Shown here in pieces: positions 25,755-33,578 of a stretch of 35,412 nucleotides of DNA. The stretch comes from a virus, in IMG/VR virus record IMGVR_UViG_3300024518_002264, positions 1 to 35,412 of that record. One strand, 5' to 3'. A program made the translations under genes and the position numbers. The notes under the pieces are model-generated. The model did not search any database. It worked only from the letters and a program-made list of their open reading frames with translations, and was not told the origin of the DNA. Within the stretch, counting starts at the first letter, position 1. Every line of letters begins with the position of its first letter.

Positions 25755-26894
25755 TTATAAGTTTAGTTTTTTAACTTTTAGTTTAGTACTATCTAACCCA
25801 GTAATAGCTTTTACTTTTAATCCATTTATATAAACGTTACCATCAGCACTTTGCCTAGGTTTATCATTTATATTCTTGGACTTAGCCATAACATCTTTTA
25901 CAGCGTCGGCTTTACCTTGCTCATAAAAATGTTGTGCTATAGTATCAGCATTCTTCGCTGCATAGATAGCTTTGTGATATCCTTTATGATCATTTATGGT
26001 ACCGTCTTCGTTTAAGAACCTCTTCACAAAATTACCGATATCCGACTGCGTTTCCGCTAGTTCATTAGGATTATTTATACCATACCTAAACTTCTTTTCA
26101 CCTAAGTTAAACTCAAAACCTTTGAAATCCTGATTAAAGTAGTTTTTGGTAATGTCTTTAAATTCTTCATGTTTCTTTTTAGAAACTTCTTGATCTTCAT
26201 TATACCTATCAAAAAATTCCGTTGCTTTCTTCTGCTCATTAGTAAGTGATGGTCTCAACTTGATCTCATCGTAATACTTGTTTTTAGTTTCTTCCAAGAA
26301 ACTCTTAGCTTTAGCAACCTCTTCTTTATAGGCTAATTTCTTTTTCTTGACAACTTTTTCTTCATCGTAATCTTCATCATACTTAAAGTCGTCTTCTATA
26401 ATAAATTCAACCTCCTCTGCATTCAGGTGAGGTTTAGTAGTTTTATAATATTCTTGTAATAGTACGTCTTCATCAATAGAATCATAGTCAAAATTTAATC
26501 TAACATAATCATTTATATCTCCACCAGTCTCTTTCATAAAGTCAACTAATTTTTCCACATTTTCTGGTAAATCAACTTTAGGTGTTTCTGGTATCTTTGT
26601 AACCACTGGTTTGATAACTTCAACTTCCTCGTTAGTTATTTCTTCTATTGCGCTAACTGGAGTTTCTTCTACTGTATCTTTAACCTCTATAGGTTCTTCA
26701 GTTTTTACCTCTTCAACAACTACTTCTTGAACAACCTCTTTAGTCTCCTCCTCTTTTTTAGACAAATCTATCTTAGTGACTTTATCTTTATTCTTATTGT
26801 ATTTTCTAGGAGTTGTCTTTACTTTTAGTTTTTCAACCTTAGTATCTACTGTAGGCGTTTCTCTAGCCGTTAAATCTTCTTTACTTTCTTCCAT
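25755..26894 (-). CDS. Probable head scaffolding protein
   Basis: A 379-residue protein starting at ATG 26894 and ending 10 bases before the capsid start. Residues 1-110 are low-complexity with alternating Lys- and Glu/Val-rich runs (VVQEVVVEEVKTEEPIEV), the middle is highly charged and helical (KKKKLAYKEEVAKAKSFLEE), and there is no hydrophobic core pattern until the last third. A long, charged, helical protein between portal and capsid genes is typical of a scaffold. I see no protease triad. The C-terminus is basic (LKVKKLNL), as in scaffolds that bind the capsid. Confidence 0.7.
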   Translation of the reverse strand: MEESKEDLTARETPTVDTKVEKLKVKTTPRKYNKNKDKVTKIDLSKKEEETKEVVQEVVVEEVKTEEPIEVKDTVEETPVSAIEEITNEEVEVIKPVVTKIPETPKVDLPENVEKLVDFMKETGGDINDYVRLNFDYDSIDEDVLLQEYYKTTKPHLNAEEVEFIIEDDFKYDEDYDEEKVVKKKKLAYKEEVAKAKSFLEETKNKYYDEIKLRPSLTNEQKKATEFFDRYNEDQEVSKKKHEEFKDITKNYFNQDFKGFEFNLGEKKFRYGINNPNELAETQSDIGNFVKRFLNEDGTINDHKGYHKAIYAAKNADTIAQHFYEQGKADAVKDVMAKSKNINDKPRQSADGNVYINGLKVKAITGLDSTKLKVKKLNL

Positions 26895-26909
26895 AATATA
26901 ATATAATTG

Positions 26910-29300
26910 TTACTGTTGCGACATACCGAATTCATTCTCATTTATAGGTGTTTCGAAATTCTTTGGTAATCCATCGTTATTCCTTTGTTCTATTAACTCA
27001 CTTTGTTGAGTTGCTTGTATTTTAGTTCTATTATCTTTCCTATCTTCCTTAGCTCCGTCAACTTGCAATTTAGTTTGGGAGTCGAGTTGAGCTAACTGCA
27101 TATCATATCCAAATTGCTGCTCTGCTAATTGCCTTTTTACTTCTGCCTCTTGTTGTAGTTTCTGTATATCAAACTGTGACTTACCTTGTTCAATCTGTAA
27201 TTGAGTCTCTGCTATCGCTTGTTGTTTTTGGACTTCCGCCATCGCAACCCTTTCAGCTGTCTCTGCTTGAGCTTGAGCTTGAGCCTGTATTTGTTGTTGT
27301 TGGATTTGTTGATCAATTTTTTGCTTCTCTTGTCTTTTTATCTTTAATAACTTATTAGCTAACTTTAAATTATTTATATTCCTAACGTCGATAGCATCCT
27401 CTAAGTATATTTGACTTTGTTGTAAAGCCATTTGTATGTTCTGTTCTAACATAGCTTTCTCATCTTCGTCTGGTTCTAGTTCTAAAAATATACCAAAATC
27501 ATATAGATGTAAGTTATGCATTTCCTCTAATGTTCCAACATTGTAAGAACTAATACTATTAATTAGAGCTTCTCTAGTAAGATCAAATTCTAAGCAATCA
27601 GAAATTCTTAATGTAATATTCTCACAAGCCCTTAACGTTAAATATAAACTAGAATCTAATATGTGTCTAGTAGCCGTGTTTGAGTTTGCTGCTGCTAGTT
27701 TCTGTAAACCAACTAAAGACTTCTCATCTGGCATACTACCATCTCTAGCTTCGTTAAGTCCAGTTACATCCCTTATCATTTGTAAATAGTACTGATAAGT
27801 GCCTATTAACGATTGTATCTTAGCTTGACCATTAGAACTAGACAATTCTTGTATTGGAACTTTACCGCGATTTATATCGCCGTCTTGAGTCATAGATCTA
27901 CCAACAACACTACCAGTTTGAAAATACATATTTAATGCTTCAGCTGGATTGTAAGATGTTCCATTACCTAAATCAACTTCAGCTAATCCATCTACATCTA
28001 AAAATACACCATCTGGAACTATCTTAGCTAATACTTGTTGTAGTTTCAAATGGGTCAATTGTATCATGTCAGCAAAACCCATACACTTACTAACTATAGA
28101 TTCTATTCTTCCCTTGTACATTCTAGGAGCAGCAATGCTATAGTTCATATTAACCTTAGTCAAATTAGACTTTGGACGTGTCATGTTATGAGATAATCTC
28201 CAATCTAATATTTTATCATGCCCAAGCACTTTAGCACCAGAATATAATACCTCTATAGATCTAAATACTTTGTCAAACTTATCACTTTTAGGTGGATTAA
28301 AGTCACTAGACTTCTCTAATGCTTTTTCCAATCCTTGATCTGTATATTTTATTTTAAATACTTGATCGCTGTAAGTTTTGTATTCAAAGAACATAACATA
28401 CACGGTATTAGCATCATCTCTACCGGCCCAACCCCTAGTGTAGTTGTTGTTACCATTATATTTTTGAATTTCCTGAATTTCTTCTTCTGATATATGAGGA
28501 AAATATTTCTTAACTTCGCCTACTGTTAACGCTTTGATCTCCCCAACGTACCAAATATCTTCAAAATTAGGATCTTCAGTATAAGAATATATTAAATTAG
28601 ATGGATCTACGTATTCTACAGTGACTCCTTCTGATCTATTATAACTAGTTTTATTAGCTCCTATACCTATTACGGTTAAATCGTGATTAACTCTTTGACT
28701 AGTTAAGTCGTACTTGTTTCTTTCTAAAGTATTGTTTATAGCTTCCTCTTCTGCTATTTCAATAGATTGTTTATAATCTAATAACATGTGAACTTCTAGT
28801 TCTTCTTGGGTTTGAGGGGCTTTTGCTGGATCATCTACTGTAGATATATCCATTCCAAGTTTATCTTTAACTGATTTATTGAAATCTCTTAATGCTATAT
28901 TCCTAAGAAGATTTGTCGCGTAATCTGTTCTAGCTTTTTTAGATACAGGATCTTGAGAGAATGCTTTAATCTCATAATTCCTAGAACTCATACCATTAAC
29001 AACGATGTCAACAAATTTAGATAGAACCGGGATAGGTTTCCAATCTAAATTCAAATAAGATAAATCCCCGTTTATAGATAATTCATCTTTATATTTTTGA
29101 ACAGGTTGTTCGCCTCTAGCGTATAATCTTCTAAAATGAAAGTTATTATAGTTAGTTGAAAACCTACTGCCACTATTGCTACCATTAAACCATTCGCCTT
29201 CTATTGCTCTAGCAACCTGCAAACCGTAATCATAACCTTGTTTAACTTCATCAGGTACAACCTGATCAGGAAAAGAACTGTTAGTAGTGGTATAAATCAT
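26910..29300 (-). CDS. Portal protein
   Basis: A 796-residue protein starting at ATG 29300, directly after the terminase stop (29301). The N-terminal two-thirds has portal-like features: an early FHFRRLYARGEQPVQKYK segment, KPIPVLSKFVDIVVNGM, a centre with SNLIYSYTEDP, and VTGLNEARDGSMPDEKS near residue 515. The C-terminal 150 residues are a Gln-rich coiled coil (QQQIQAQAQAQAETAER) that would form a long barrel inside the head. Large portals with a Gln-rich C-terminal barrel are common in crAss-like and related podoviruses. Order terminase-portal-scaffold-capsid supports the call. Confidence 0.85.
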   Translation of the reverse strand: MIYTTTNSSFPDQVVPDEVKQGYDYGLQVARAIEGEWFNGSNSGSRFSTNYNNFHFRRLYARGEQPVQKYKDELSINGDLSYLNLDWKPIPVLSKFVDIVVNGMSSRNYEIKAFSQDPVSKKARTDYATNLLRNIALRDFNKSVKDKLGMDISTVDDPAKAPQTQEELEVHMLLDYKQSIEIAEEEAINNTLERNKYDLTSQRVNHDLTVIGIGANKTSYNRSEGVTVEYVDPSNLIYSYTEDPNFEDIWYVGEIKALTVGEVKKYFPHISEEEIQEIQKYNGNNNYTRGWAGRDDANTVYVMFFEYKTYSDQVFKIKYTDQGLEKALEKSSDFNPPKSDKFDKVFRSIEVLYSGAKVLGHDKILDWRLSHNMTRPKSNLTKVNMNYSIAAPRMYKGRIESIVSKCMGFADMIQLTHLKLQQVLAKIVPDGVFLDVDGLAEVDLGNGTSYNPAEALNMYFQTGSVVGRSMTQDGDINRGKVPIQELSSSNGQAKIQSLIGTYQYYLQMIRDVTGLNEARDGSMPDEKSLVGLQKLAAANSNTATRHILDSSLYLTLRACENITLRISDCLEFDLTREALINSISSYNVGTLEEMHNLHLYDFGIFLELEPDEDEKAMLEQNIQMALQQSQIYLEDAIDVRNINNLKLANKLLKIKRQEKQKIDQQIQQQQIQAQAQAQAETAERVAMAEVQKQQAIAETQLQIEQGKSQFDIQKLQQEAEVKRQLAEQQFGYDMQLAQLDSQTKLQVDGAKEDRKDNRTKIQATQQSELIEQRNNDGLPKNFETPINENEFGMSQQ

Positions 29301-31526
29301 TTATTTTATTATTTTTGAAACAAAACCTTTGTTATCATATCTTTTAATTCCCAAATCTACTTGCTTTATTTCTCTGCTAGCTATTGGTTTATACTTATTC
29401 TTATTACATGCCATTGCGGCTAATCCAGAACTTATTGAAGCATCATGTTTAGTTCTATTACTAATATTAAACCTACACCAATCCTCTAATGTTCTTTGGA
29501 AATACATATCCCCGTATCCTTCTACCAAAAGTCCAACGTTGTTTTCTATATAAGATTCTATAGCTGCAGCATGTGCTTGTTTTATATCTTCACTAGAATT
29601 TGGTATCCCACCAACTTCTCTTTCAGTGACTGATAATTTGTTCCAAACCTTATCAGGTCTATTCATTGAAAAACCTCTATAACCTCTTCTTTTTAAATAA
29701 TAAAGTAATCTAGGTTTATTGTTTTCACACAGTAAAGGCATTCCATAAAAAACCAAAGCCATAAGCACATCTTCAAAAAATATCTCAGCTGTTTGTGGTC
29801 TAGCTATATATTCTAAAAAGAAGTGATTCGGTGGAGCATCTTCCATGCTAAATTTAGTTAACCCATGTAAAGCTCCATTAGACCCTCTACCATCTACAGT
29901 TCCTGAGATATCATAACTATCACATCCAAAAGCTCCAATATGTTCATTGCCAGGATATTTAGTGCCATTTTTAATTATCACTTGATTTTGGAGATTTTTA
30001 GGTGGAATCCATGATATCATGAATCTTCCGTTTGAATTTGGTGCAAAAACAACCTTAGTATCCTTAATTCCATCCACCCACTGAAAACTACCTCTAGTTA
30101 CATTAGCTTTATTATTTATCTCCTCGTTGTAATCTATCTGTTCGTATATCTTTACTAAGTTAAACAAACTTTCTTGTGTCTCATCTCTAAATGCGTGTTT
30201 TTCGGTTCTTGGAAATTGTCTAAAAAATTCATTTAAACCATCTTGATCACTCTTTAAACCCTCAGCTTCATTATTCCAATACTCTATAACGCCTATGTGA
30301 ATTGGTAAACCATCTATGCCAGTAACAGGTTTTTTAGGTGTATCAAATACAGGTATACCATGTAGATCTATATATCCTTCATAGTTCCATTCCATAGGTA
30401 TAAACAAAGAATACAAACCAGATTTAGTTTGACCATTCCTATTTCTATTAGTGACATCAGAACTGCTATATACATCTTTAAAGTTTTGGCCTCCTTTATC
30501 TAAAGCATTAGACGTTGATCCCATCATACACTTACCAATAATCCTCCTACCTAATCTAAGACATGTTTTAGTTACTTTCCAATTGTTCTTAATATTATCA
30601 GGTCTCTCCCACTTACCGCTTTCATCATGTGCTAATAGTTTTAATTTCTCACCATCGTAACTATTATCTCCAGTATTCTTCCAATCTATCGTGGTATCTA
30701 ATCCATCTATCTCCTCTAATTTCTCTCTAGAATCTAACTTTCTCCTTGTTAATTTTGAAGCAGGTACTCTATACGCTAATTCTGTTTTAGGTCGATCCAT
30801 ACCATCTTGAATCGGTTTAAAGAAAAATGGATAGTTAACGCTTATTGGTACAACTTTGTCCGTGAACATCTTCTTAGCATCCCAACCTGTCTTAGACAAT
30901 ACTCCAAACCTGGAATCACTAGACATAGTTGCTTGATTGACTAGTTCTGACGATGCCATAAATGAGAATCCAGATCGTCTGTTTTTTAAGTAACACATTC
31001 CATAACACCTATTATCTGCTTTACAAGCTTCCCAGAAATAGAAAAATAACTTATTAGATTCTCTATAATCAGCGGCGCCGACATCTATCTTTGACCACTG
31101 TAAATACATGTAATGAGTGCCTGTTATATAGTTAGGTTTGCCATTATTATAATACCAATAACCTTCTTCTCTATAATTAAATTCTCCTTCAATATAATCA
31201 ACCCACTTCTCTTTAAAATCTATAGGATACTCGTCCCATTCAAATGTACTTTTTATCCTATTTAATTCTTTTGAGTATTGGTGTTTTTCCCAGTATTGCT
31301 CTGCTTTCTTCTCACTTCTTTTAAACGGGTTATTGATTGCTGGTAAAGCAATTCTGAGATTTTGTATTTCAATGATTTCTCCAATCTGTCCGGTTTTACT
31401 TATAACTATAAAATCGTAATCTGAATTATACCCATACTCCCACTTCTTATATCTATTCTGTTTTTTTAATATCTTTGGGTTTACAACATCTTCTATTATC
31501 TTACACAATGTTTGCTGATAACTCAT
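29301..31526 (-). CDS. terL: Terminase large subunit
   Basis: A 741-residue packaging motor. The ATPase part has KNRRSGFSF at 181-189 as a divergent Walker A, LKLLAHDES at 295-303 (Walker B, D301 and catalytic E302) and the coupling motif GSTSNALDKGG at 336-346. The nuclease part has an RNase H-like set of acids: D536 in FGCDSYD, E572 in LEYIARP and D695 in KHDAS. An N-terminal GTHYMYLQWSKID (136-148) is a motif I associate with crAss-like and marine Bacteroidota phage terminases. The gene starts at ATG 31526 with a 4-base ATGA overlap of the upstream stop. Confidence 0.93.
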   Translation of the reverse strand: MSYQQTLCKIIEDVVNPKILKKQNRYKKWEYGYNSDYDFIVISKTGQIGEIIEIQNLRIALPAINNPFKRSEKKAEQYWEKHQYSKELNRIKSTFEWDEYPIDFKEKWVDYIEGEFNYREEGYWYYNNGKPNYITGTHYMYLQWSKIDVGAADYRESNKLFFYFWEACKADNRCYGMCYLKNRRSGFSFMASSELVNQATMSSDSRFGVLSKTGWDAKKMFTDKVVPISVNYPFFFKPIQDGMDRPKTELAYRVPASKLTRRKLDSREKLEEIDGLDTTIDWKNTGDNSYDGEKLKLLAHDESGKWERPDNIKNNWKVTKTCLRLGRRIIGKCMMGSTSNALDKGGQNFKDVYSSSDVTNRNRNGQTKSGLYSLFIPMEWNYEGYIDLHGIPVFDTPKKPVTGIDGLPIHIGVIEYWNNEAEGLKSDQDGLNEFFRQFPRTEKHAFRDETQESLFNLVKIYEQIDYNEEINNKANVTRGSFQWVDGIKDTKVVFAPNSNGRFMISWIPPKNLQNQVIIKNGTKYPGNEHIGAFGCDSYDISGTVDGRGSNGALHGLTKFSMEDAPPNHFFLEYIARPQTAEIFFEDVLMALVFYGMPLLCENNKPRLLYYLKRRGYRGFSMNRPDKVWNKLSVTEREVGGIPNSSEDIKQAHAAAIESYIENNVGLLVEGYGDMYFQRTLEDWCRFNISNRTKHDASISSGLAAMACNKNKYKPIASREIKQVDLGIKRYDNKGFVSKIIK

Positions 31527-31798
31527 TTTGTTCTATTTTCTGGTGATATAGAAAAACTCCTTTTTGGTGTTTCTTCTATAGTTTTACCCTCCAATATAGC
31601 TTCTTCTTCTTCCATTCTACTAAGTATTGCAAAAGCATCAAATATAGCAAGTTTTTTAGTGGCAGCAGCATTTTTAAGTCTATCTGCAGATATATCATCG
31701 GGAGTATCAATAATAGGTTCTTTAGCAACCTTGATGAGTTCTTCAACTGCTACTTGCCCAGCTTGGATTATATTCTTCTTCGTCTCCTTTATATTCAT
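31523..31798 (-). CDS. Small helical protein, possible terminase small subunit
   Basis: A 91-residue, mostly helical protein. It overlaps the upstream gene by 56 bases and the terminase start by four (ATGA). A helix-rich core has DRLKNAAATKKLAIFDAFAI, followed by acidic EEEEAI and a polar tail. Size, helical content and position directly before terL suit a small terminase subunit that recognises the DNA, but no helix-turn-helix could be assigned with confidence. The long overlap is unusual here, but no alternative internal start is apparent before the core. Confidence 0.6.
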   Translation of the reverse strand: MNIKETKKNIIQAGQVAVEELIKVAKEPIIDTPDDISADRLKNAAATKKLAIFDAFAILSRMEEEEAILEGKTIEETPKRSFSISPENRTK

Positions 31799-32348
31799 GT
31801 TTTATTACAATATCATTTGATTTCATACAATACAATCTTTCATCATCTAATATGATTTCAAATTGTCTATTTGGTTTGAAAGTAACAATATCCCCATTAG
31901 TGATTCCTAAGTCATTTAAGATGTTATTGTCATACTTTACTATTCCAGTGCAATATTCTTCAACACTGTTTATTACGGTTGATCTATTTAATATAGGTTT
32001 TATAAAACATCTATCGAACATAGTATTCCATTTGTTATTTCTATAGTAACCATAAACTTGATCAACACCACAAAAATACATATCATCTTTAAAATATGAT
32101 CTAGAATTTTTTTCAATACCTTTCATATCATAAAACCTTCTAAACACATTGTGATGTATAATAATTTTATCACCTTCGTTTATTGGAGTTTTTATGTTAT
32201 AAGGTGTAGATATTACTAAAGCTTCTTTACTAACCGCCTTATGATTTTCTATGTTAGCGTTAGTTATTAAAGTTTTATCACCTATTTTTATTGTATTGTT
32301 ATATCTACTATTTATTGGTTTTACTACAAAGTCGTATAAACTATTCAT
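31743..32348 (-). CDS. GroES-like co-chaperonin-fold protein
   Basis: A 201-residue protein starting at ATG 32348, overlapping the upstream gene by eight bases. Two stretches resemble the GroES beta-barrel: INEGDKIIIHHNVFRR at residues 56-71, and GITNGDIVTFKPNRQFEI then LYCMKSNDIVI at 148-182. The second matches the GroES pattern of GD, a hydrophobic strand, a short glycine-poor loop, then a terminal strand after SDI or NDI. T4 gp31 shows that phages use such proteins with host GroEL to fold capsid protein. Here the protein is twice GroES length with a central insert (RSYFKDDMYFCGVDQVYGYY). The resemblance is moderate and unverified. Confidence 0.5.
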   Translation of the reverse strand: MNSLYDFVVKPINSRYNNTIKIGDKTLITNANIENHKAVSKEALVISTPYNIKTPINEGDKIIIHHNVFRRFYDMKGIEKNSRSYFKDDMYFCGVDQVYGYYRNNKWNTMFDRCFIKPILNRSTVINSVEEYCTGIVKYDNNILNDLGITNGDIVTFKPNRQFEIILDDERLYCMKSNDIVIKHEYKGDEEEYNPSWASSS

Positions 32349-32574
32349 TATATTCTAAATCATACTCTATAGATATAGCCATGTTTGAATTAAATTTTTT
32401 CCATGGTAGTATTTCATTGTTTTTTGCAATGTAAATATTATAAGAATTATCATTATCATCATATATTATATCAGATATGTTATGTCCGCCATATACTTGC
32501 TGTCCAGTTGAATAATGCATAGCGTCATTCTTGTAATCGGATCCTATACTTATCTTTCTTATAACCTTAGACAT
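32341..32574 (-). CDS. Small conserved-looking protein of unknown function
   Basis: I place the start at ATG 32574 (77 residues, MSKVIRKISIG); a TTG six bases upstream is a possible but weaker start. The sequence is beta-rich with SDYKNDAMHYSTGQ, a Gly-His GGHN, and ILPWKKFNSNMAISIEYDLE near the C-terminus. I recall similar short proteins just upstream of terminase genes in marine phages, with no known role. It overlaps both neighbours by eight bases, so it belongs to the same translational unit. Confidence 0.6.
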   Translation of the reverse strand: MSKVIRKISIGSDYKNDAMHYSTGQQVYGGHNISDIIYDDNDNSYNIYIAKNNEILPWKKFNSNMAISIEYDLEYNE

Positions 32575-32812
32575 TTCCAATTACTTTTTCTTGATTGATA
32601 TTCGTATACGTACCATCTTCAACATTTATATTTATAGCCCCATATTCACTCTCTAATTCAGTTTTGAAAGTTTCAACTTCTTTATTTACCTCTCCAAATT
32701 TATGCATTAAAGCATGTTTTTGAGCTTCATAAAAACCTACTTCATTTAAAATAGTATTAAGTTCTTTTTGGTGAGTTTGTATTTTATTTAATTGTTCTTC
32801 TGTTATTTTCAT
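32567..32812 (-). CDS. Small coiled-coil protein
   Basis: An 81-residue protein starting at ATG 32812 after the A/T-only leader ATTAAATTAAATG. Residues 1-60 form a charged amphipathic helix (LNKIQTHQKELNTILNEV, then NKEVETFKTELESEYG), and the last 20 residues are polar and probably extended. No function can be assigned. It begins the cluster that leads to the terminase. Confidence 0.65.
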   Translation of the reverse strand: MKITEEQLNKIQTHQKELNTILNEVGFYEAQKHALMHKFGEVNKEVETFKTELESEYGAININVEDGTYTNINQEKVIGNV

Positions 32813-32834
32813 TTAATTTAATTTATGTTATTAT

Positions 32835-33281
32835 TTATGGTTGTAATACAAATTTCACTGTGTATAAAACCCCAGTGTTATCAGTAGCACCTGATGAACC
32901 GTAGGTTCCATCATAAAAAATACTTCCTAGTGATTGATTATTATTCATTATAAAATTTAATATTTTTACCTCGCTTGCTCCTGCATTAAAGAATTGTCCA
33001 ATGGAGTCAATAATTGTAAAACTTTGAATTCCAAACCCACCACTAGCCGTTGGTGGCCAAGGTGGAATAAATGCAGTGAACGACACGCCGTTAACAGCTA
33101 CATTGGTCCATTTAACTGCAACAGCACTTATTTTTTCAAGCGAGCCAGTATTACTTTTTATATACACATCCCAACTGTTTAAACCTGCTTTTGTAATTCT
33201 AACTGTTAAGTCAGTTATCACTGGTGTTGTTAATGATGATTCTGCGTTTAAAGTAGTGTTTCCTATAGATATAATTGACAT
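32835..33281 (-). CDS. Beta-rich small structural protein, unknown
   Basis: A 148-residue protein starting at ATG 33281 with no signal peptide. Alternating hydrophobic residues and Ser/Thr/Gly/Asn (LTVRITKAGLNSWDVYIKS, then GFGIQSFTIIDSIG) suggest a beta sandwich. It lies 22 bases after a small fibre-associated gene and directly downstream of the LamG protein gene. A fibre accessory or tip role is plausible but rests only on position. Confidence 0.55.
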   Translation of the reverse strand: MSIISIGNTTLNAESSLTTPVITDLTVRITKAGLNSWDVYIKSNTGSLEKISAVAVKWTNVAVNGVSFTAFIPPWPPTASGGFGIQSFTIIDSIGQFFNAGASEVKILNFIMNNNQSLGSIFYDGTYGSSGATDNTGVLYTVKFVLQP

Positions 33282-33302
33282 AATACTATACGATGAGTTT
33301 TA

Positions 33303-33560
33303 CTATTCAACTGGCATTGGCTCACTCCATTCAGGCGTAGTCATTAATTCGAGTATTGCATGATGGTCATAAGTCTGTATTGGAACCACATTAGTATTTG
33401 TTATGAAAGTAGGTATATAACCTTCTTCCCATTTAATTACAAATTGTGTATTGTCTAATGACTTTCTAATCGTACTTGCTGAGGTTTGTCCCACTTGACT
33501 AAAATCTATCTGTCCGACATCTGTCAGGTTTATAGTTGCGTATGTTCTTGTATTGTGCAT
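33303..33560 (-). CDS. Small fibre-associated protein, unknown
   Basis: An 85-residue protein (MHNTRTYATINLTDVGQIDF) starting at ATG 33560 after an A/T-only leader. The pattern VGQIDFSQVGQT, STIRKSLDNTQFVIKWE and ILELMTTPEWSEP is one I recall from short genes that follow LamG or fibre genes in marine phages. Function unknown. It may be a fibre chaperone or adaptor, since it sits directly after the fibre gene. Confidence 0.6.
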   Translation of the reverse strand: MHNTRTYATINLTDVGQIDFSQVGQTSASTIRKSLDNTQFVIKWEEGYIPTFITNTNVVPIQTYDHHAILELMTTPEWSEPMPVE

Positions 33561-33578
33561 TTTTTATATTTTTTAAAT

